The position numbers and the translations under genes were made by a program. The notes below the pieces were generated by a model. The model had not been told where the DNA came from, ran no database searches, and was given only the letters and a program-made list of their open reading frames with translations. This document shows, one piece after another, positions 12,753 to 25,304 of a DNA stretch of 64,000 nt (positions are counted from its first letter, which is position 1; every line of letters begins with the position of its first letter). This stretch comes from Hemicentrotus pulcherrimus (Eukaryota > Echinodermata > Echinoidea > Camarodonta > Strongylocentrotidae), in the NCBI GenBank assembly GCA_003118195.1, contig BEXV01000389.1, positions 50,383-114,382 on the forward strand, in the 5' to 3' direction.

Positions 12753-12875
12753 CTGATAATGAATGTGCCAGTAGACCTTGTCAGAACGATGGCCAGTGCT
12801 TTGGTGAATCAGGAGGTAGATCTAGATGTGAATGCATCAACGGTTTCAGCGGTACTAACTGTGAAACAGCCACAG
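12753..12875 (+). CDS. Exon 9: EGF-like domain, long loop
   Basis: 123 nt, phase 1-1. Reads DNECASRPCQNDGQC; the C3-C4 loop is extended (FGESGGRSR). O-Glc motif present; O-Fuc absent (Gln at the Ser/Thr position). It is the first EGF and directly follows an FN3. The 419-nt intron after it has nothing clear. Confidence 0.87.
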
Positions 12876-13294
12876 GTAATTATAATCATTTTTTTTCTTT
12901 ACTTTATCACCCGTGCCATTGTGGAATGAATCCTGATTGAACAGAGATAATACCTTTTCAATGGGTTAAAGAATTGCAAACTCTCAGGTGAGCAACATGA
13001 TGACAAAGTACACTTAAGATCTGGACAACATGCCAAAAGCATGGGTATTTATCAGTAAGAGAAGAGTCATGTCTGGTAAATTAATACGTGACAGAATTAT
13101 TTACTTTATTGGATTAAGAAATAAATGCATACAACGAAATAGATCCTGAAAAACTTGTGACTCTCTAATCAAATTTCAACGTATGATCCTGTATTTGTAC
13201 CACGGTCGAGCTGCCAAATTAACTAGTGCTCAAGCATTGTATATACTGGTAACTGTAGATTAATGTCTGTGTGTAAACTTCGGACTCCCTACAG

Positions 13295-13402
13295 ATGAAT
13301 GTGCCAGTGAACCATGCCAAAATGGAGGAACTTGCATCGATATTACAAACGGATACATATGTAGTTGCCTTGCTGGGATAACTGGACTGCACTGTGAGAT
13401 AA
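13295..13402 (+). CDS. Exon 10: EGF-like domain
   Basis: 108 nt, phase 1-1; acceptor ctacag, donor gtatgt. Reads [14 protein letters not shown] with O-Glc, O-Fuc and Asx-OH motifs all intact. Two residues shorter than the standard 38 because the leader before C1 is short. Nothing seen in the 440-nt intron that follows. Confidence 0.9.
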
Positions 13403-13842
13403 GTATGTTTAAGTGATGTTTTTGCATAACCGATAGTGGGAGTATCTTGTATCTGATGTAGATTTGCTGTTTGCAAAGACGAAACGTATAATAGACGTGA
13501 AGTGACTAGGAATCTTACATGATACTAAACCCAATACGAATCGGAAATATGAAGAAAGTTAATCCAGGGAACATATATCGTTTGAAGCTGTTGAAGAGAG
13601 TTGTCTATCGTACAAGCTAGAAAACGAATTAATAATCATTGCAAGCTATGGATCTGTTGAATTAAGATAAGCGTTCAATATGAATGAAGTGAATTGGTAA
13701 AGCGTTAACAATGTCTTTACCAAGGAACTAAGGAATCAGAACAATTAAAAAAAATAGCAAACACGGCTAAGACAACATTTTCTACATTCCATTTTGCCTT
13801 AAAGTTAATATTTTGAAAAAAATGTTGTTTCTGTCTTCCTAG

Positions 13843-13956
13843 GACCTAATCGATGTGCTACCAATCCTTGTCTAAATGGTGCAACATGTGTGGATGAAAT
13901 AACAATGTTCTCATGCACCTGCTTACAAGGTTTTATCGGTATTGTGTGTGAAACAA
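13843..13956 (+). CDS. Exon 11: EGF-like domain
   Basis: 114 nt, phase 1-1; acceptor ttcctag, donor gtaagt. Reads [15 protein letters not shown]-Fuc and Asx-OH intact, O-Glc lost (Thr for Ser). The 2,010-nt intron after it carries a LINE relic with a TTAA-flanked MITE inside it. Confidence 0.9.
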
Positions 13957-14659
13957 GTAAGTTTCATTTCATTTCATTATATCAACCCATTTCCTACTGG
14001 AAACGGGTTGTTCCTGTATTAAGGCCATTGACGAATGCAGTAACCAATAGGTTACGATCAACCCAATTGGTCTATGTTGCACGCCCCAATGAATGTTTTT
14101 TGAAACAGATAAATGGCGCCATACAAATGCTGTGAATCATCATCATCAAATCGAAACCTGATACTGGGCGGCATTGAAATCGTGTCTAACATGGGAAGTT
14201 AGTCTCGAGTCTTAGAGTTTTACTGTGTTTAATAGGGCCTTTACCCAAGATCTGGTTTAACTGTAATAGCAACATACAAGCAGAAAACTTTAAATAGGTT
14301 GGCACCACCCCATTCTTGGAACTATGAACATTTTGATGATTTTGTAGCACTCTTTCCAGATAACACTTGTAATTTATTAGTTTACCTATTTATAAATAAA
14401 TGCAGCCGGAGATTAGTGTTCGCAATTCACATATTCGTCAGGAAAATGAAAATGTATTACATTTATTGTTCATCTGTTTGGGAATCATTATATCCATTGC
14501 TTATCGTTAAACTGTTAAAACATAATAGTCTGAGTGATTCAATTTGGAATCTTCAACTATCTTTAACTGGCACTTTATGAATTGCATTTCATTCAAATGT
14601 ATATACTATGGGCTTAAAGCCTAAACAAGGAACTTGCAAGCAAAAGATCAAACTCAAGG

Positions 14660-15600
14660 TATCGCCTAAATATGTATAAAAAACGAATTGAATACAAAAT
14701 CCTAATGCTTGTCTTAAAGGTACTATGTCCCATTTGCAGGCACAAAAAATGAAAAAGTTGAATTCCAACTGCATTTGAAAGATAATACTTATTTAGAACT
14801 TCCCTAAAAAAGGTGGGGCTTGAAAATTGGTCAAATCGACTTTAGGGCTATAGAGCCCAAAAGTAATAGTCTTGATTTTCAGACAACTGTACCGAATGGT
14901 CATACGTTTTATGCTGCGCAAAGATTCAATCAGTTTAATCTCGGCCATCACAAGAAGTGGGTTATTGATGTAGACAAATGCTCATGTACCCTTTACAACT
15001 CTTTTCATATATGTTATTACCAAAGAAGAAAAAAAGCCAGTCAGTCACTCAATAGTGTCTGAAAGTGAAGTGTAGGAAGTAAACGGGTTTCCTTGCATAA
15101 TTTGAATATGAGGACACTGCTAACGTTTAAATTTCACAGATAGGACATACATGACATATTCATAATTCCTGCAAAGTTCTACAGAATTTTAGGTTGGCTG
15201 CAAAAGGGACATAGTACCTTTAAAGGCACTCCACAATACTGCACCTCAGTACCTACAATATCTCCTCACCATAAAGCAATCCCGTTACTCACTCCGTTCT
15301 TCTGCCTCTACCCCCCTCTACCATCCTAGAAGTCCTCAGAACCCGAACCACTCGTTATGGGGATCGTGCATTTGTGCATAATGTACCAGTTTTCTTGAAC
15401 AAGCTGTCAAGTGCCATTCGAAACATTCAATGCCTAGAAACCTTTCAGAAACATGTTAAAACGTTTTTATTTACTCGGAGTTACTAATGATATTATGTTG
15501 TTAAAATTCAGAAGAGAAATTTGTGTATTTTGTTTTGTATTTAGGTGATTAGATAAGTGCGCTTTATAAGTATTTATTACTATTATTATAATGCTTGTGC
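14660..15600 (+). pseudogene. LINE C-terminal relic interrupted by a MITE
   Basis: Plus strand: KKRIEYKILMLVLK reads up to 14718, then a MITE, then ALHNTAPQYLQYLL and SRYSLRSSA after 15223, then with a frameshift YGDRAFVHNVPVF and FQKHVKTFLF near 15360-15480. That order (RIEYK, ALH, P-Y-L, RYSLRSS, YGDRAF, FK-x3-KT-x-LF) is the conserved end of many non-LTR reverse transcriptases. The tail gtgcgctttataagtattta followed by ATT triplets resembles the 3' end of SINE family B. Confidence 0.72.
14714..15223. mobile_element. piggyBac-like MITE, copy 1, with TTAA target duplications
   Basis: Terminal inverted repeats aggtactatgtccc (14718) and gggacatagtacct (ending 15219), continuing imperfectly to ctgca. 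Flanked on both sides by TTAA (14714-14717 and 15220-15223). 502 bp between the TTAA sites; no open frame for a transposase. Joining the flanks through one TTAA restores the LINE frame around it. Confidence 0.85.
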
Positions 15601-15966
15601 TCAAAGTTTTTGCTTGCTTTAATAGGCTATTTTCATAATGTACTCAAATTGAATGCACAAAGCTTCGTTAAGTGCCTCGTTAACAAGTTATTTTATTCAC
15701 CTATTGCGGATAACTGTTTCATAATCAAAATGCAAATTGTATACATTCCATGTTGTTAGGTGGGACAAGGACTACAAGTTAAACAAGATTTACAATAGAA
15801 TAACAACCGTGCATTGTCAACTTCAACAATGCCAAATCAATTCTTTAACATTTCAAAAATACAGTTGTATAATGGATTCTTTAAAAATACAAATTTCTTT
15901 TTAATTAGCAGATGATCAAATCGTGTATTTTTGTAAGAAGTACATTACATTAATACCATTTTACAG

Positions 15967-16083
15967 ATATCGATGACTGTTTGCCTACCAACCCCTGTTT
16001 AAACGGTGGTACCTGTATGGATTTGGTCAACGAGGTCTTTTGTGTATGCCCAACCGGTTTTTCGGGCACAAATTGTGAAATAG
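15967..16083 (+). CDS. Exon 12: EGF-like domain
   Basis: 117 nt, phase 1-1; acceptor ttacag, donor gtaata. cbEGF lead DIDDC, then [13 protein letters not shown], with one extra residue between C1 and C2 that breaks the O-Glc consensus. O-Fuc intact. The 546-nt intron that follows has nothing recognised. Confidence 0.9.
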
Positions 16084-16629
16084 GTAATACCATGATTTTC
16101 AGTTTATTATGATCGTACTGTTAAGCATGAATGAATGAAACTATATACGGAAAATATAACTGAACCCGTAACTATATCACCGACATGTGTCTTTTAAAGA
16201 ATGACAATTCAAGATAAGATCTTTCGAAATATATTTTTGTTTATGCACAATTTCAATAAAAAGAAGCTTGACAATATTATTTGTAGATGCTGATGCACAT
16301 ACTTAGTTCCATGTCCGGTGAGATTTATATATAAAGCCGTAACACAATGTATATATTGTCATGTACATACCGAAAACGAATGAATAACATTGAATGCTCC
16401 AAAGATGGAACTAAGGCTTCTTTTCCCTGCAGAGTAGGTTATGTTTCTGCTATCAAGATATTTTAAAAAGATAATTACATCCATAGTGTTGAATATGGAA
16501 TCGTATAAAAGTGAAACTTTTTTTTAAAATTTAAATTTTGCATAGTCCAAGATGAAATGGAATGCCAACGTGTTAAATATATGTGCACACATATTAATAA
16601 AAATATACTTGAATATCATATTTGTATAG

Positions 16630-16746
16630 ACATCGATGAATGTGATCCGGATCCGTGTGTGAACGGAGCGTGTGTTTCTACTGAAGGATCGGCAACCTAC
16701 ACCTGTATTTGTGATCAAGGCTTTACTGGACAAAACTGTGAAACTA
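16630..16746 (+). CDS. Exon 13: EGF-like domain, short C2-C3
   Basis: 117 nt, phase 1-1; donor gtaagc. cbEGF lead [11 protein letters not shown]2-C3 is shortened (CVNGAC), so no O-Fuc site, and the C3-C4 loop is longer (STEGSATYT). The 706-nt intron after it is plain AT-rich sequence. Confidence 0.9.
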
Positions 16747-17452
16747 GTAAGCATGACATGTCCTATTTTGTCAGTATAGTTCTAAAATATTTAATGGGAT
16801 ATACATATACACAGCAGAATCAACCAAAACACTGCAGCAATCGAAAAAAAAGTTGAGAATATCCTAGTCACAAAATTGTATTCAGATATCTTTTTCAAAT
16901 TCTTTTTAAATATCAGCTTATCCAAACGTAATATCGACTAATGCTACTCTATTAATGTAATACTTAATATTCAGGTGAATTTTACCATCAATTTATGAGA
17001 TTTCGATAGAAAATCATTTAAACATACCTACTGCAGCTTTACTTTTACATGATTTATGTGTTTGAAAGATTTTCACATATTTTGTAAAGAAGAAAGAGAT
17101 TTTGCCATTATGTGTCATATAAGCTTTAAAATTGAAAGAAACCTTCACCTTGCCAAAACTGAGAAGAGAAAAATTTAAAGAAGAGAAAACCTTTACACGT
17201 TTGCATAGAATAAAGACCTGAATGGAACCCAAGACTGCCTTACATTCCTTGCGTGAAGTTTGAGTATTTCTTCATCCCTTTCTTTATGTAACCATTATAA
17301 TGCCAGATAATGTTTTAATGATTAATTCTAGCTGTACACGAATTGCCCTGTGCTTATTTCAGGTTATTTGGTTCCCGCAAAGAATGAATAAACCTGTGTG
17401 TTTACCTTAATTTTACTTATCACTCTTCTTAACCCTTCTTAAACGTATCTAG

Positions 17453-17566
17453 ATATAAATGAATGCAACTCGATCCCATGCCAAAATGGCGGTACCTGTA
17501 TAGACGCTCTTGCAATCTATGTGTGTCAATGTATTCCCGGTTTCGACGGACTTAACTGTGAAACAC
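17453..17566 (+). CDS. Exon 14: EGF-like domain
   Basis: 114 nt, phase 1-1; acceptor atctag, donor gtaagt. [16 protein letters not shown] with cbEGF lead, O-Glc, O-Fuc and Asx-OH all intact: a full calcium-binding EGF. The 839-nt intron contains a long T/A low-complexity tract. Confidence 0.92.
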
Positions 17567-17782
17567 GTAAGTTCATTATCGCTGTCTACTTGAGGTAATA
17601 TTCCTATACTTGGTAGTAGTCTAGATACTAAAGTAAAGCACCAAAAATATTCTACATCCTTTTGCCCAGGAATTACAGACCATGTTGATATCACTAATCT
17701 GAACTTGTTTCAAGAGTCCTGAGGATGTGAACATGTAACTAAACTTAATAAATCTAAATTAATGTAGAATTTTGTTTCTGTT

Positions 17783-17908
17783 ATTTTTTTTATTTTTTAT
17801 TTATTTATTCATTTATTTATTTTTATTTTTATTTTTTTATTTTTTTATTTATTTATTTATTTTATTTTTATTTATTTATTTATTTTATTTATTTTTTTTT
17901 TGGGGGGG
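17783..17908 (+). repeat. T-rich low-complexity tract, (ATTT)n ending in a G run
   Basis: About 125 nt of ttta/tttta units followed by ttttttttttgggggggg. Likely a microsatellite or old poly(T) tail. Confidence 0.85.
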
Positions 17909-18405
17909 GATTTGAGATAGCATTAACAACATTCTTTAACATTATTCTCTCATCTATCAGGGATAAGTCTATGCAACATTACCATTATTGCTAAGTGTAA
18001 ACTTCTGGAACCAAAAATTCACCTCCTGAACTGATGAAGCCTGGCATGGCATAATTAACATATGCATGTTCCGTTTCCATCCGCATTGCGAGACACAGCC
18101 AAGACAACACTTAGCCTTTGCCTTATTTGATGTAGGCATCACTCATTACCAACATTCCTTTTGGCTATAGTTTTAAAATTGATATCAGAACGTAATGATA
18201 CTACATAATTACCCTGCTAGAATTGTAAAATCCATATCGCCATGTACGACCTAAGGTGGTGGACTTAAAACGGTTTTCGAACATTTCGTTCTAACAATAA
18301 GGTGTTTCTTAAATATCAATGCAATATTAAAATTATACTATGTGATGACTAACCGATGCCACTGTATGACCAATTCTAATTGCATCATTTTTTTCTTCCA
18401 AATAG

Positions 18406-18519
18406 CGACGAACGAGTGTATTAGCCTGCCATGTATTAATGGAGGTACATGCGTGGATCTTGCTAGTTCGTACGAATGTACCTGTCTAATGGCCTATACT
18501 GGAACTAACTGTGAGATTG
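18406..18519 (+). CDS. Exon 15: EGF-like domain
   Basis: 114 nt, phase 1-1; donor gtaaga. [16 protein letters not shown] with O-Glc, O-Fuc and Asx-OH; first residue of the calcium lead is Ala not Asp. The 1,956-nt intron that follows holds an older dispersed repeat broken by a SINE. Confidence 0.9.
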
Positions 18520-19127
18520 GTAAGAAAAGTATTTAATTCATCAAAATATCCCTGTCAAGCGTTTGAGGTATATTTAAAATAGGCATTTGGCAAAGAATGC
18601 TTCATATTGAAATCAAATATATGTAATATGTAATATTATTGGCACAGTCTTGTAATAGTGGAAAGTGGAAACACTAATAATACATACAAGTGGTTAAATA
18701 ATACAATGAATACATGCATCGAGGTAAAGGTAAAAGTTGTAAGTTCATATAAAGATGTTTCTAAACTGACAATAAAATCAAAGTTGATAAGGTGTTCTTT
18801 CGTCGTCCGTAAACTTTTTCATGTCTTCAACTTCTTCTAAAAAAATGCAAGCCTAGATTTTAACCAAACTTAGTAGGGATCATCCTTAGGGAAGAGAGAT
18901 CCAAAATTGTTAAAATGAGGTAAGTCTGCCCCAAAGGGACCTAGGGCAACGCCCCAAAGTTGCTTAGTGGCAATAATTGGAAATTTTCTTCTTCTTGAAA
19001 CCCCAAGGCTGGATTATAACCATTTTTTGTAGGAATTACATGCAGGGAAGAGAATTGTTTAAATGGGTTATGACGCCAAATGAGGACATAAGGGAAGCCT
19101 TCAATATCAACAATCCAATTAGCAATT

Positions 19128-19395
19128 CAATAATAATAATTATCTTTTAAAGTCCACTCCAAATTTTATTAAGTAAAAGGGAGAATGGAAATTCTTTTTG
19201 CCCAATTAATCGTGAGACCGGCAGCCACTGACCAGCGCCAGATCGACGTCGCTCTATCCCTTATTGTTGAACGCCAAACAAGGTAGCAGCAACTCCCATA
19301 TTTTTAACGTCTTTTGGTATGATGCGGCCGGGGTTTGAACCCATGACCTCCCGGTTGTGTGGCGGACGCTCTACTGTCTGAGCCAACACACTGGC
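19128..19395 (-). mobile_element. tRNA-derived SINE, family A, minus strand
   Basis: Reverse complement of the element at 59758 along nearly its whole length: tRNA-like head (gtgtgttggctcagacagtag; B-box gttcaaacccc), body acaaggtagcagcaactccc in this orientation, and TAATAAT tail at 19128. Confidence 0.85.
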
Positions 19396-19725
19396 AAACC
19401 CAAAATTCCTGGCCACGAATATTGAAAACTATCGAGAAAATGGTAACAAATTGTTGCATTTGAATCAAAGATATCTCTTAAAAATACTTACTTACCCTCA
19501 TTTTCTGATTCGTAATCTAATAGATCATGGCGTGTAGATATGGTTTCATACCAATAGTTTTAGTAGCGATTCGGGTTAAAATGTTTAGGAATATTTTTGT
19601 ATGTAAAGAAGACCTAAATTTTGTATGAATGGCAGACCTGCCCCTGCATGGGATTAGGAACAGCACCCCTAAATTTGCCTACTATTCCAATACATCCTAT
19701 GTTCTTGGTGCAAAGGAGATGGAAG

Positions 19726-19767
19726 CGAGGTCCCTTATTGCGAGGTCCCTTATTGCGAGGTCCCTAC
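19726..19767 (+). repeat. 15-bp tandem repeat, 2.8 copies
   Basis: gcgaggtcccttatt repeated perfectly, third copy truncated. Confidence 0.9.
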
Positions 19768-20475
19768 TTTCATTGGCTCAGGTGAGCCTAAGATCCGCGG
19801 ACCTCTTGTCTACTGTAATAAAATACGTAACGTGTTATGGAAATATCAAGTTCCGTTATTATATGTACATATATCATGTAAATGTAAATTCATGTAAATT
19901 GACATGAGGAAATTATTGTTTGTATATGTTGCATGATACCTTACTTTATATGTTCTTTGTTATTCAGTTATATTATATTTGGAAAAATGCAGAAATCAAA
20001 TCAAATAAAAAAAAACAAAAAATAAGAACGCTCACAGTTTGTTTATCACCTTCCCGTAACTCAACCTTCTCTTGAATGTGGCGTCCTATAGTCGATGTCT
20101 AGGGTGCGGATTATGTTGTAACAGTGAACTTGGCAGAAATCAAACTATCAAATTATATAGATATGTTTTTACGTATAGTATACTCATGAACTCCTTAAGG
20201 GATGGTGATCTTTCAAACGTAAACCTGTGCTATTGAGATCCAATGACTAATAAAAGGTAATAACAATATCAATGTGAAGCGCATCATAATATTAATATAA
20301 AACGTTTTTCTAAATTATTATGATTATAATTATTTTTTCGATATTTACTATTATAACTATTATTTGTATTATAAATACCATAGTTATCATATCGAATTTT
20401 ATTAATATTATGAATATGATTATCATAACAACACCATCATCATCTCTCACATTATGCATGAAACCTTATATACAG

Positions 20476-20589
20476 ATAAGGATGAGTGCTTGTCCGGACC
20501 ATGCTTAAATGGTGCAGCGTGTATGGATATGTTGGGATCATTCCAGTGTCAATGCCTTCCTGGGTTCGAGGGACCAACCTGCGCTGTAG
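20476..20589 (+). CDS. Exon 16: EGF-like domain
   Basis: 114 nt, phase 1-1; acceptor atacag, donor gtaagt. [16 protein letters not shown]-Glc and Asx-OH present, O-Fuc lost (Ala before C3). The intron after it (2,319 nt, second longest) holds a 148-bp hairpin element at 22247. Confidence 0.9.
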
Positions 20590-22246
20590 GTAAGTAAATA
20601 TAATTGCAAAGTTAAAGGGATAGTTGAGTTCTGTTGCAGAGGGCGCTACACATTTTTTTTGTTTTTTTGTTAGAAAGTAAAAAATTGAGTGTAAAATTTG
20701 AAAGAACATAATATTTTAATGACAAAATCATCAATGTTTGATCAAAATCTGTTCAGAGACTGCTGAAATATAACGATTTCTAATACTTGTGTACCACCAC
20801 AAATATTATATATTTTGAAAAATTTGAAAAAAACCGTTAAAAAAGAACAACAACGAAATAACGCCTTATACGTCGTATTTCAGCCAATGCCAATGTTGGC
20901 TTCTTTGTTGGCATTTTCGTGTTGCTCATATTACCCACAATTAGCCGGCTCATGTATTGTTATCTTTAATTAAATAATTAATTAACGGTCACCGTGTTTT
21001 TTTGAAAGTGGAGCTGAATTAGTATACTCGTATTAGCTAAATTTCGCACATTTTGGGGTCTAAAATTACCTTTATAGCAATTGTAGGTTCTAAAAGGGCA
21101 CTATAAATGTCATAGATAAGAGTAAGAGGAATAACCATGCTCTTTGAAGGCATTTGCAGTCTGAAAACAGAACTCAACTTTCCCTTTATGTAAGTATATA
21201 ATAGCAGTAACAATAACATTGTTATTAATGAAAATGAAGAATCACAATGATGATAGTATGATGATACGCTAAAAAACGGTCCTAATAATTAAATGAAGCC
21301 GAAAAAAGGATGGACGATTCCATTTTTTATAAAAATCCTAAAATGTGAGGTGGGGTAAAATGGATTTTGCAGCCCCAGTGCATTTTGAAATTACCAATAT
21401 TTGGGCATTAAAGAGTTCTTAAAGAGTTTTTTTTAGTGTATTTTTATATTGTACATCTATATCTAAATCGCATCTGACAAGGAGGGTACATTACTCTGAT
21501 CAATTTGAATAACAAATAAGGAATACGATATTAATATAACAATTCTATTCTATAATAATGCTAGAAAAAATGTTTTTGATGAAATACATTGTTGTAAATT
21601 ATATCAATTGACCTCCAAATTAATCATTTCCCTCTTTAAATTATGTAACAACCTCGGCCGCTGGCCTCGGTGAAATACAACAGTCAGGAAATTCTGAATT
21701 TGTCTGTTCATATATTTCGTTAGAACTATTCAAAATAGTTACGATACGTGATGCCACATTTATATCATTACTATGAATGTCCAAGACTTATCCTGTCTCA
21801 CTTTGCCCGCCTGACATATTTACAAGACTGGAGAGCTGATATTCTGGCAGGAAATGTCAGCCCGCCTTGCAAAGTCGCCCTCACTCCTTTTGAGTATAAC
21901 GGTGACTTCATGGTACTTGTGACAGAATAGACCAGTTCGGACACAGCACTTGCGCACATGACCAAGAAATATCCACAGATCTTTTAAACATGGAGGATGC
22001 CCCATTTTGTACATTTTACAACAATCACTACCAAAGAGATGATAGTGCTTCAACAACATTTATTGTTCGCCCACTTGATATAAAATACTTCAGCCTGTGT
22101 TTCATAGAATGAAGTGTCGGTGCATGAACGAAGAATGAACACGTATCCAAGATTCGTCTCGATGGGTTTTATAGTTTTGTGCAAATTAATTTTATCTGCC
22201 CATGTGCATACATGTATAGTATCTGCGAAGTGACTATTGATAATAG

Positions 22247-22394
22247 GGACTTTTCGATTTGCGTTAACGTAGACGTGAGACTTACTTTTAAGGCACTGGC
22301 ACTCGCGTGTGACGTCCTTTTTAGACACTGACAGTGCCTTAAAAGGATGTCACACGTTGCAGTCCACGTTCTCGTCGTGCAAATCGAAAAGTCC
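22247..22394. mobile_element. Hairpin MITE-like element, 148 bp
   Basis: Perfect 16-bp ends ggacttttcgatttgc / gcaaatcgaaaagtcc, and an inner pair ttttaaggcactg / cagtgccttaaaa. Almost the entire element can fold into one stem. No coding capacity. No clear target duplication seen. Confidence 0.7.
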
Positions 22395-22908
22395 AACAAC
22401 TTTCTGGAATGTCTGATATTTAATGTCAATTAACATCTGTCACTTAAAGTGACTCGGTAACAATTCTGGGACAAAATCATGGATTTAGCTCACGCTGCAA
22501 TCATGATTTGAAACCTTTTGGTCAAGCAGAAATCCCATGACTTTTACAAGCCGATTGCCCGTCTGATAATAAAGATATTTGTGATTGGAAATCTAAATTT
22601 CATTTTTCGTTTTGCTAACGGTTTCCTAACTCTACAGTCTTTCGGGAAAAACGTATGGTAAAATCGATCACTCCAAGATTTGTTTACTTTTTTGAGGAAC
22701 TTCATGATAATTTTGAATCGCAATTTTTGTTTAGGGCTTTAACATTACACTACATCACAGACACCGATAACACGTAGGGCCATGCATCTCAAATTGAACA
22801 TTGTTAAACGATGCCTTTGATGCAAAAGGTTGTTGCATTTTCATTCATATAAGCGATTTCATTATTCAAACGGTTATTTCTTGTTTATCTCCTTGAATTT
22901 TTAACCAG

Positions 22909-23022
22909 AAATTAACGAATGTGCAAGTATTCCATGTCAGAATGGCGGACAGTGCCTTGATTTTCCGAATGTGTACATTTGCGACTGTGCTACAGGCTTC
23001 TCTGGACTAAATTGCGAAACAA
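22909..23022 (+). CDS. Exon 17: EGF-like domain
   Basis: 114 nt, phase 1-1; acceptor aaccag, donor gtaagt. [16 protein letters not shown]; cbEGF lead, O-Glc and Asx-OH intact, O-Fuc lost (Gln). The 1,676-nt intron carries a full tRNA-derived SINE on the minus strand. Confidence 0.92.
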
Positions 23023-23371
23023 GTAAGTACAGTATGTTTCATAAGGACTGTTCAAGTCTTCCCATAAATATATGATGGGGAATTGTAAGCCATAATGTAT
23101 AGCGCTATATAAAGCTAAAAGTCCTCTAATTCAGCAAAACTTTTTAGCACAACTTTTCTCTAGTTTATTTTGCTTTTAAATATTCTTGAATTAGATTGTA
23201 GAAAAAGTTTATATCAACAAATGTCATAAACCTTATTATATTAAAAATTTGTGGATGTCTTGCCAACTGTATTGTTGCTACAGGTAAGCGTGTGATCCTG
23301 TCGTGGCAGTTCATGTTCGGGTAGCCGGCGACTACACTGGCTTCCCCCCTGAGCTTAGTGGGAGGGTGCCT

Positions 23372-23642
23372 AATATAATACTCATATTTCATATAGCGCT
23401 TATCACAAACAGTAAGCGCTTCCAAACTTGGAGATTATTACCCCGGCTTTAGCTGTGCTGCCATTACGGCGCTCTAGCATTTCAAAGAATTAATTCATGC
23501 CAGGTTCCAATTTACATTATCTGGGTTGAGTGTGGCAAATGTAGATTAATGTCTTGCCAAAGGACATTAGTGCCGTGGTGGGAATCGAACCGCAGAACTC
23601 GTGATCGATAGTCCGGCGACGTTACCACTCGACCAAGGCACC
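23372..23642 (-). mobile_element. tRNA-derived SINE, family B, best-preserved copy
   Basis: On the minus strand from 23642: ggtgccttggtcgagtggta (A-box like), gcggttcgattccc (B-box), ccacggcactaatgtccttt, acatttgccac, then agcgccgtaatggcagc and gcgctatatgaaatatgag. A tRNA-like 5' head of about 72 nt followed by an unrelated body: a pol III SINE, not a functional tRNA. Confidence 0.82.
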
Positions 23643-24698
23643 TCTTCACGCTTAGAACCTCTGCAGGATTAAATCAATAACCTGCCAAAGCATGCATGAC
23701 CAGCTATAAGCTACATTATTTATTCTACAGTATGTCCAATTGAATACAGTGTATAGACGATAATTTTGTACTGTTATGATTATACTCTATCATAGTTTGT
23801 TACATGTGATTTCTGAAAGACAAATAAACTTGAACTCGAAGATAAAGGTCCTACCCCAAACCCACAGTGCGGGAAAACGGACGCTTTTAAGCGATCGTGT
23901 AGATGAAAGTTCATGTCATATACAAATTCCGGATTTTTTGTTGTTCGACGAAATGGAAGGGCCCATAGTCAAATCTACATGAAATAAGTGAATACAAATC
24001 TTGCTTTGGTGGCTGACTAGAGTGATGTCCACCTCTATGTAAAACTAATGATAACATGAAAAGACAGAATTTCTTAAATTTTGGGGCTAGCCTCAATGAT
24101 AATCATGTTGACTTAATCTCCTCAGAAGTTTGGTTCGTTGTACACATTGCACCACATAATAATAATTGATTCTTATTGAGTGCTATTACAGACACACTGA
24201 TCAGAGCGCTATTACAACAGAAAAGAAACATACAGCACAGGAGAGTGTTTCATTATTAGTTATCTTACCTTCTCTAACCTCCCTCGTCCGTGGGAGCCAT
24301 TAAAAAAAGGGGGCAGCATTAGCTATCATACAAGTTGGACCACCAAATGAAGACTATTTTACGGCAAATCATTTTAAAGCAAATTAGGCCTTGCAATATA
24401 CTCTTCAATTGCCATGTATCTTACTTCAATGATTGTGTTTCCTGCTTCATTACACGAAGATCTTTACATGGAAATGGCATGACAAATTAAATAAATGTAT
24501 ATCATAATGGTCCTTTGTAGCATTCCCATGAATTCCATTGATGGATTCCAGCTTCAATTTGCAAATTACAACAACATAACAAAAGCATGCGAATTTTCAT
24601 ATAACAAATGTCTTGAAATGTGTTCATTAGTTATTGAAATATCAAAGAGTTCAAACAATAACACGGCAGAGTTATTTACTTTTAATATCTTTTAACAG

Positions 24699-24812
24699 AT
24701 GATGACGACTGTCGAAATGACCCTTGCTTAAATGGAGGTACTTGTATAGACGGAGCTAGGAGCTTCACTTGTATTTGTGCACCAGGATTTACTGGAAATA
24801 TGTGCGCTGTTC
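24699..24812 (+). CDS. Exon 18: EGF-like domain
   Basis: 114 nt, phase 1-1; acceptor taacag, donor gtgagt. [17 protein letters not shown]-Fuc and Asx-OH intact, O-Glc lost. Very acidic leader. Nothing seen in the 492-nt intron after it. Confidence 0.91.
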
Positions 24813-25304
24813 GTGAGTTGAATATATCACCCTTATTATTCTTTTAAGTGTTTCTCAAATAATAAGGTTCATAAGGTTCAACAAATTAATCTTTAATGTT
24901 CGTACTTTTAGCTATAGAATTATATCCACATGGTATAGTAGTTACATCCTGACATATGGGAAAAAAAGATGTTGAGTTTCTACCAGAGTAGTGTAATTTT
25001 ACATGTTATTCAAGAAGGCTTCTTTTCAATAATGTATATACAACAGGCTCAATAACAAAGGGCACATGTGTTGACCTTATGCAAGAATCACACGTGAAAT
25101 TCATATGACTTTATGTTTGTTCATAGCCACGTTACAAAGAGAGATTTCCCCCTTTCATATTGGAACTGAATTTTTCTAGGTTTGTGTATTTCATATTTAC
25201 ATCTCATGTGTTAATTACATTCTTGAAAAATTCTTTGTATATGGAAGTATTCAAATATTTGTTTATTAATCAATATATTCAAACTTTTGTTCTCCATGAC
25301 ACAG

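Larger units (their letters stand above)
18829..19800 (+). repeat. Older dispersed repeat, internally duplicated, broken by a SINE
   Basis: Two degenerate units (cttcttctaaaaaaatgcaagcctag at 18829; cttcttcttgaaaccccaaggctgg at 18986) share gattataacca and gggaagaga blocks. After the SINE at 19128-19395 the repeat seems to resume and ends at ggctcaggtgagcctaagat near 19775. Class unknown. Confidence 0.5.
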
